Positions 28,701-37,700 of a DNA stretch of 64,000 nucleotides are shown here, one piece after another. The notes under the pieces are model-generated. The model searched no databases and was not told the origin of the DNA. It was given only the letters and a program-made list of their open reading frames with translations. The stretch's first letter is position 1. Each line of letters starts with the position of its first letter. The stretch spans positions 49,370,569 to 49,434,568 of the forward strand of contig NC_088776.1 in assembly GCF_954871325.1 (NCBI RefSeq). Direction: 5' to 3'. A program made the translations under genes and the position numbers. This DNA is from Gordionus sp. m RMFG-2023 (taxonomy: Eukaryota; Nematomorpha; Gordioida; Chordodea; Parachordodidae).

Positions 28701-31700
28701 GGATATATTTTAAAAAGTATCAAATGAAAATCCCTGAAAATTGGTGATAGTGTTAGATTTATATTTCCTTATAAATTTATTAATTTTTTATCGATTGCTT
28801 TTTGAGAAAAATGGTAAAGAATTTCGTTTTGGGGGGTCTTAAGTTTTCAATTTAAATTCCCGGCAAGAATCGTATAAATATGTTGGCGGACTACTGCTGG
28901 AGTATCTTTTTTGAAAATAAATCATCAACTTCATATTCGCGGAAATATATTTAGATTTACCATTAAATGTTTTTAAATTCGATAAATTTTATGTTATTGT
29001 TTAATTTGTTTTAAATTCAATAAATTTATTGTATATTACAAGTTAAATCCTATATAATAATGAAGGAGGGGGTGAGACAACGGACCGATAAAAGGTTTAT
29101 TAAAAGTAAAATATGAGATAGGTTAGCTTAGCATAATATATTTATTTAAATATGAGAAATGTAACTATTTCATTTAAAATAAATTGTTTGGGAATCGTAC
29201 CTTGTGCAGTGTAGCGAAGAGAACGAAAGCTACAATAAATATATTAAATGTAAGCTATATTAAAAAAGAATCTAGAAAAATAATTCCCCGGAAAAAAAAT
29301 CTCCGTTTTTAAGATAATTAAAATTACAAAATTAGGAGAAAAAATTCCCTATAAATAAATCAACGAAATAATAATTCTCAAATAAAATATTTAAAAATTT
29401 TGATAAAATTAATTCTGAAGAATTATTAGGATTATGTTTTATACGTATTTATAGATATATAAAACGAAAATCAACATTTTTCAAATTATATTCCTAATAA
29501 ATTTGGTCAATCGAATATTTAGTGAGTGATCGGTTTTGAGCTCGGCAATCGGTCAAATCAAATTATTTCAAAATATTTTTTAGAATAATGCTTAGCACGT
29601 AAATATACACGTATAAAACAAAAATGAAGAGATTTTGATAAATAACGCCAGCAATATTTACTTTAAAAAATTTCCATTGTTTTACTTTCTAAACCTACTC
29701 ATTAAACATCAAAGAAACCTAAAAAAAATTTTTAATTTTTAGGTTTTTCATATGTATATATATACCCAAATATAAAAAAAATGCTATCCAATCATCATTC
29801 CGGTTTCCTAAAATGATACATATTCAAACATATAACGCCCTCTTACGGATATATATTTGTTAATTTTTAAAATTAAATAAAATGTATATTTGTTTTAATA
29901 AGCTAGAAAAATAAATTTCTTATTAATAATATTAAATAAAAATAAAATTATATACTATATCATTTAATCAGTATTCTTCATTTATAATAAAAAAATGATT
30001 TAAATATATTTTAAAAAAAGTTTAAAAAATTATCATTAAAAAAATATACGTAATAAATTTTTGATTGATTTATAATTGATAATGATTGATTGCCTTTTAG
30101 CAATGCAGTTTAGCAATGCATTAGCAATTCAATGTATAGTGGGGAAATTTTTTCCGGGGAATTATTTTCCAGGGGAATTTTATTCCGGGGATTTTTTTTC
30201 CGGAGAATTATTTTCTGGGAATTTTTTTCCGGGGAATTATTTTCCTGGGGATTTTTTTCCGGGGATTTATTTTCCTGGGGATTTTTTTCCGGGGATTTAT
30301 TTTCCGGGAATTTTTTTCCGAGGAATTATTTTCCGGGATTCCAAGCGTACATATGAGAATCAAATAATTTTTATAAAGCAAATATCACGGAATAAATTAT
30401 GCATTTGTAAAAGATAAATATGAAAACTTGTTCAAACCTATTCCCTTCCCGGCATAAAAAGTTTCATGCTTTTATGCCACTTAAGGTAAATTAAGGTTAA
30501 ATTATTTTCATATTATATAAAAAAATGGATTTGTATTTTTTAGTTATTTTGATGAGGATAATTCATTTCATCAAATAAATTAATCAAAGTACCCCCCCCC
30601 CCCAATAAAAAATTACCCAGATCATAAATAACAATTCTTTTAAATATTTAACGCAAAAATATTTGATAGCTTTTGAATTATTTTAGAATAAATAATTAAT
30701 ATCAAATATTAAGAATATTCGCAATAGACTAATGACTAAAACGCTATTTCTCCAAACTTAAGCTCGGCCCAACTTGAAAATTTGCATATTTATTCATTAA
30801 TCCTATATCTAAAATATTTAACATTATAATAACTTAAAGGCCTACTATTAGGCTCCCAAAATGCCCATTTTTTCGACCTTTAAAGGCCCATATCTCAGCC
30901 GCTGTTTGGAGTTGGGGGCTAAAATTTTATTTTTTCTTAGTTAAAAAATATATAAATTCTTGTAAAAATTTTAAAAAAATCTGAAGGGGTCATGTTGAAA
31001 ATAGTGTATTTTTTTATTGATCTGTCATGGAATTCACCATATATATAATAATCGTAGGTTATTATGTGTTCAAGAACAGCAAATTGTTTTTTAATCATGA
31101 TATGTAAAAAATTTACCCGTTTATGTTTTTCCAATGGAGTATGACCGTATCGATTACTTAAATCTCTGCAGAAAGAATATTAAAAATAGTTTTGTTATAA
31201 AAATTTAATCAGAAGAATTAATAAAACATATGAATCTTTATATGGAAATTAATTTATATATTTTCAAATTTATCATTTAAACTTTTTATACATTTATAAT
31301 GAAACTTTAGGGCGATTAATTTGTATATTTTCAAATAATTTAAAAAAAAGAGAGGTCATATTTTTAGGTCAGCTTATATATTTTTTTAAAAAAAAATAAT
31401 GATTAAATAATAAAAAATTTATCTAAATCTTTCAAGATCAATATTGTATAAATAATAAAGCAAAATATTAATGCTAAAAAAAATACTGAATTTTAATTAT
31501 AGTAAGCTAACTAATATAAAATTTTAAAATATCTTTTTAAAAAATTTCATAATATTGTGTGATTTCAAACTGGCGACTTTGTGCTCAGGCTATTTGATTA
31601 CTTATAATAATAATAAACGAACACCTTGATTTGCAAAAAAGGCTTAAAGTTAGACAACTTTTATTATCATATTTACAGATTTCAAAACGTATATATATAT

Positions 31701-34700
31701 ATAAATTAATCCATACCTAGCTTTGCTTTCTGCTTCTCTAGCAATTTCTTCGGCTAAAAAATATTTTATTTTTAAATTTCATTTTAAATAATTTTCTAAT
31801 AACATCAATTGATATATGCTTGATTATTTAGTTAAGGGTTCCTATTCTTAGCTACCTTTGTTCCCTATTTATTTGGCGTCATATTTTATAATTCGGAAAT
31901 CTTTTCTACGTACCGATATTTTTAATCGGATCGGGTCGATATTTTAACTTTTTTAAAATATTGATTATCGACTAATATTATAAAATTTCTTGATAATGGC
32001 GTCTTAATTTAAAAAATTTTATTTCAAATTCATAATATATTTGTTTTTACTTATGCAAATAGATTAATTTTATTACATATACAAAATCGGATATGATATC
32101 GGATCGGTAATCGGCCGTTAATATAATATCGAATAGGCCTCCAAAAAGCAGTACCGGCCCCTACTCTCTATCTTTATATATAGCATTTTTATCCTTTTAA
32201 ACCTTATTTTACATATTCTAGGCCGGCACATCCCATCCAAATTGGTTAGTGGTTAAGTCCGAGCCCAGCACAAAGTTTTTAAAATTTTAGGCCTTAACAC
32301 GGCTTTGTCAAGCCGACCAGGGTTTTAGAACTTTGCTAACCTTCTGGGATTTCAGGCCGGGCCTACTTCTATTTTACATATATAAAACGACATTTGGTAA
32401 GTTATAATACTCTACAGGTTTGAAATGACACTTTGAGATGATAATTTAGGAGGTAAAAAATGTATGTTGAAATTTTCTTTGAGCTACTTTCTAATAGCGC
32501 TAACTATTTTTCCAAATAGTTTTAGCCGTGGTGTAGGCTAGAGATCTGCAAATCACGGCCTGGGACAGGCAGGGTCTATTTTTTTTTCAAAAAATAATTT
32601 CGGTTGTGATATGGGTCGGGTTTATTATTTTTTTTAAAAATTTCGGACCAGGTCCGGCTTAGATTTTTAAATATGATATTACATTTTATCCAATAAAATG
32701 GCATATTTTTAAATTCCTCCAAGAAACAAGGCGCTAATATTTTTTATTTGTAGAATATTTACTTTACAATCAAAAAAATTACTAAATTTTTATAATAAAT
32801 TTGGGCCAGGCTGGGCGGGCGGCCCGATGCAGATTACTAGCATACGCTACTTTTAAAAGCAACACTGAAAAATATTTTTTTATTACAGGATTCTGTATAG
32901 TTTAACTAATCAAAAACTATTTTACTCAAGTGATAATTAAAGATATTCAATTTAAAAAATCTTCTGTTTTTTTAAAAAAAATTACAAATGAAGCCCGGCT
33001 CGGCCCGAAAAGATTTATAAAAATATTTTGCCGGCCCGGCTCAAGCCCGAATTTTTTTAAAAAAAATTTTGCCGGCCTGGCCTGACCCGAATTTATTTAA
33101 ATATAGAAATTAATTTTTATATTTACTCAGAATAAATGATATATGTTATAGGGTGTCTCTAGTTATAAATAAAATCAAATATATTTATTTTGCGAATTTC
33201 CTAGGCCCAACCCGACCCGATCTGAATTTTTTTTAAAATTATTAGGCCCGAACCCGATTTTTTCTATAAAAAAAAGTAGACCCGGACATTCAAGCTATAA
33301 TAATGAAGTGTAAAAAGATAGTTTTCGAGGCTTGCCAATTGTACTTAAGATGAGAACTAAATTTATATTAAGTGAAGAAAGTTGATAAAAAAAATGACCA
33401 TTACCATTTTTTTTAAAATAAATTAATTGATAAAATAATATCATATTTGCTCTATATGGGCTGATAAAGCAAAAAAAATCAAGTTTTGTTTTTATATTTT
33501 GAAATATTTTTTGTTTATCTCTAGCTACAATAGGCATTTTTAGAACAATGATGCCAAATATATTTAGTTGGTGATGTTTTTTCAGGATAAAATTTCATAT
33601 ATATATGGTATTACATTTGTTACAATCAACATTTTGTTGAAATTTTGAAATTGAAGATTTTAATTTTAAAAAATTTATAATTATTTATAGTTTAAACTAT
33701 GGAGATAAAACTTAAAACAGCCTTTTTCTTACTCTTAATGGCATAAAATGGACTATAACTTTTTTAAAATTATTCTTGCATTTTTAATAAATTAATTTGT
33801 CATTCATAGTGTATGTTTAAAATTTTTTTATAGTTTTGGCCAGAGAGCATTCTGTTTTAAAAATTGATCTGAATGGAGTTAGAACCCTATAATAATGAAG
33901 CAGATAAATAAAATACTGCGCAATCTTATCTTATTGACATGATAAAAATAGAACTATAATAAAATGACATTATTTGGGGGTATAAAAAATTTTAAATCTA
34001 ATCTATCCATAAAATAAACATTTCAAATTCAAACAAATCATCACTATATTTATGATCTCCAAGTCTAAATCGGGAATCAGAAAGTACAAATTTTGTTTTA
34101 TTAAATAATTGTAGCACTTGAGGGCAAAGTGGTATTTAATTTATATAAGAAGATTTATCAAAAATGTTCATTTGATTATTTTAGTTAAAAATGAGCAATT
34201 AATGTATCTTCGTTGGATATTAAATTAATCAAGGTTACCAATAACCTTAGCTGCTCTTTCCAATTAAGTCAATAAATATCAGAACATAAATTAAATACTT
34301 TCCCTAATGAATCTGGTGTTGTGAAATCTAATATTAAAGACTATTTTATTTCTTAAAAATTATCAACAATTCTTACCATTCATGTATGTGAGCAGTATCT
34401 TAGTACAAAATGAATGTAATCAGATTGATTATAAAGGATTATCGAATAAGAAAAATGGCTAAATGTATCAATTATATAATTATTTTGATTTAATCAGCTA
34501 ATTTTTAAAACCTGGTTCTGATGTTGTAGGATTAATCAATTCAGTTTGGATCAAATTTGATTTATTGGATGTAGCTGTACACCAATATTATAGAGGTATT
34601 TTTCAATTACTGAAATTTTAGATGTGTAAATTCTAAATTTAAAACAGTAGATAATAATTTTACTAAAATTATGAATAATTATCTTTATTTTTCTTTAAAA

Positions 34701-37700
34701 AAGAAGACTAAGCTACGCTACCAAAAAAACTAGCGTAGTTACTTTAATATCTTAGATATTTTTACAAGGAAAAACACTTAATATTATTTAATGAGGTGTA
34801 AAGGGGCGATATAACTATAGTTGGGTAATGGCTAAATGTCGTCATATCGGCTTAGTCTTCAGGTACTGGAAATCTGAAGTTAATGCGTTTTAATTTATAT
34901 AAGTTTCTTTCAAATTTGATCTGCTATATTTTTAAGAAAAACTTTGGGGACAAATGATAGCTTTCAGCTAAAACTAGGTTTACCATGTTTTTCATCTGGC
35001 TAAAAATTGGCTTAAATGATTAAAAATATAGTAAATACCCAACTATAGATACAACTACTAGGATATTTCGGCTCTAACTCAACTTTGGCCGAAAGTGGAG
35101 ATATGATTCTATAACAATCCAGCAGAGAAACATAAAAGTAGGATAAGAAAGTTAAATTTAATAGTTTCATTTAAATTATACCTTATATTTGATAAAATTA
35201 AGCAGGAAATGATGAAAAGAAATAAAATGTAAAATCATGTCTAAACATTTATTAAAATCAATATGGGCAATCAAAGGTGATTAGCAAAACAAAAATCGGG
35301 ATTAAAGAGTAAATAAGCTCTTTTCTTAGAAATTTTTTAAAATTTACTGTTATTTTATTCTTTATACAATTTAGAGAAGAATGAATAAAGGTAACGCGTT
35401 ATTTTAGGCAAAATAATGAAAAACAGCCTTTTTTTAAAAAAAATTTCCTGGACCGGTAGTTGTTACCTCATAAAAAAATGCAAGATTATATAAATTTTAA
35501 TAGAAAATAACGAAGCGCCTAATAAATTCGGGCAAAAGTTATATTAAGCTTTCTATCAAAATCATCATGGACAAATTTTTTTTAAAAATACCGATTTTGG
35601 CAGTTGCCGCAGCCCGATCCGCGTCGGTCATTGCTCTGGCTCTAAATTTGGCGCTGGAATAAACGTAGCGGGATACGGCGAATAGCCTCCTAGTCCACAC
35701 GACGCGTTCGACTCTTTTGTTCCTCAGCCAGATCTCGCTATTCGGCGATGAGCGAGAGACGGAATGTGTATTTTCGTGGGAGCCAGGATGATTGGAGGAA
35801 GCATTAAGGTTGTACAAAAGAGAGAGGTATGCCGAAAAAGAGGTCCTCTCCTTCAAACTATCATCTGAATTGGGTAAGGAAACAGAGATGGGCAAAGTGA
35901 AATCCAAGGGATTCATAGTGAAATCTATTTCGGGTTTTCCATTGGCGTCCAGCTTGAGCGAATATACGCATACAAGCGTGCCGGATGGGGAAGATATACG
36001 GTCGAAAATTTTATGAAGCGATGAGAGTGATTTGAAAGGCGAGTAGCGAGAGATTATACCTAGTTCAATTTCAGCCTTTGCATATTAATATTAAATTTAT
36101 TTAGTGATTTATCCTCTAATTAGTTTAGTTTCATATATTATATAATTTAAATCATTTTAACTATGTCTGGTTTCTTATATAAAAAGTGTTTTAATCTTTA
36201 CCCTATTAAGATTTCAAAGGAAACAAAAAAAAATTCAAATGAAAAATATTAATAATTAAGTTCTTTATTAGCATAATAGTTATATTTTTGGTGCTATGAG
36301 AAGGCGGTAACAAGCAAATATTAGTCAATTTAGTTTCAATGATTATATATTTAGTATATTTTTTTTAAAAAATGATACTAAATGATATAAATAGGATGGT
36401 GATGGAAGAAAGGTTAATTTGGCTAAAAACTCGGCGGAGAAGCTATATACAGCACTGTAGAGAACCTATTAATCCACGCCATATAAGATTATATAAAATT
36501 CAGTTTTTTTTCTATTATTTTTAGACAATAAAGAATATTGAGAAGGAAAAGTGATTGATAAGTTTTATATAGGTGAAAAATAGGGGGTCCTGTTTGATTT
36601 TGGTTTTATATAAAAGTGTCGAACCCGGTTTTGGAAGTTCGAACCAAACAAATATTTTTAATTTTTACGAACCAAATAGGAACCTTGAACCGTTATTTCT
36701 ATAAAGCAATAAATTATATTGAATCTTTAAAATATCGACCCTATCCAATATTCCTTAAAAAGGGAAAATATTGGCAACGATTTGATTCTACATTCAATAT
36801 AGATATAGCCCTAAAAATAATCATTGCCGATGAATCTCCCACCTCGGAGAGCTATTTTTCATAAAACAACATATCCAAAATTCGCTATGCCTTAAGATCC
36901 ATTTCTAACTTCAGATTTACCAATGAACACTTAAAATATACGAGTTAAAAACAAAAGAAATGAGAGAAAAAATTATAAATCTTCGCCTCCTTGGTTTTGC
37001 GCGACACTACCGACTTAAAGGAATAGGAAATTGGTCTTAGATCACATTATTTATTTGCGAGATTCATCTTATCTAGGATGGTGATCACTGCTATTCTCAC
37101 TGCTTATTCCACTTTATTTTAAAAAAGTTTTTTAGGGTTTCTTTTTACAGTGATTTCTGTTTAGACTTTAGGGTTTTCGGTTTTATAGTTTTTCCCGCTT
37201 TATGAAATTTATTTATTCTGAATTTTCACCTTCTCTATTTTTTTGGAAATTAATTTACTAAAGAAATAATTTAGTCCTTCTTTAAAAAGAAATTCGGCTA
37301 ATGACCTTATTTGTTTTTCTTCAATATATATGATATCTCAATAAATAAAAAAATAGAAAATTCTACGTTGTTATCTTTTTATTTTAAAAGTTTTTAATTA
37401 TAATTTTTATAAAAAAAATTTTTGACAAAAAAATGTTGACTTGTCATAAATAATTCAAAAAATATTACAAAAATATAAATAACAATGAATGCACAAAATT
37501 TATTTCTTAAAAAAAGATATATATATATATTACACACTTCTCCAGATTATTTGCTAGATTAGACTATCTCTTTACAATGCAACATTGCATCCAATACTCA
37601 TCTTCCACTTCAACCAATTAAAAATATTGAAGTGCATCCATGTTTGAATAATTAATTATCTTTTTATATGTCGATCATTCTGCCTTGCCATCTTGAACGA

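Larger units (their letters stand above)
25814..30341 (-). mobile_element. Mutator-like (MULE) DNA transposon, 4.5 kb
   Basis: Flanked by a perfect 9-bp duplication CAAGCGTAC (25805-25813 and 30342-30350), the usual length for MULEs. Terminal inverted repeats start G..A..CGGAAAATAATTCC and extend about 0.9 kb (25814 to about 26735, mirrored 30341 to about 29425). The tips are arrays of a TTCCCCGGAAAAAAAA-like 16-mer. Inside, the minus strand carries the C-terminal exon of a MULE transposase at 27978-28456. The N-terminal part is not recognisable, so the copy is probably inactive. It lies in MORC2 intron 9. Confidence 0.88.

Noticed and set aside
31560-31615. tRNA- or SINE-like B box (TTTCAAACTGGCGAC)
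   Set aside because: No A box at the right distance, and the cloverleaf cannot be drawn.
35471-35511. A mini-exon downstream of MORC2 exon 8
   Set aside because: It is phase-compatible with good splice signals, but its hydrophobic product matches nothing in MORC2. The exon at 33405-33524 fits both phase and family.
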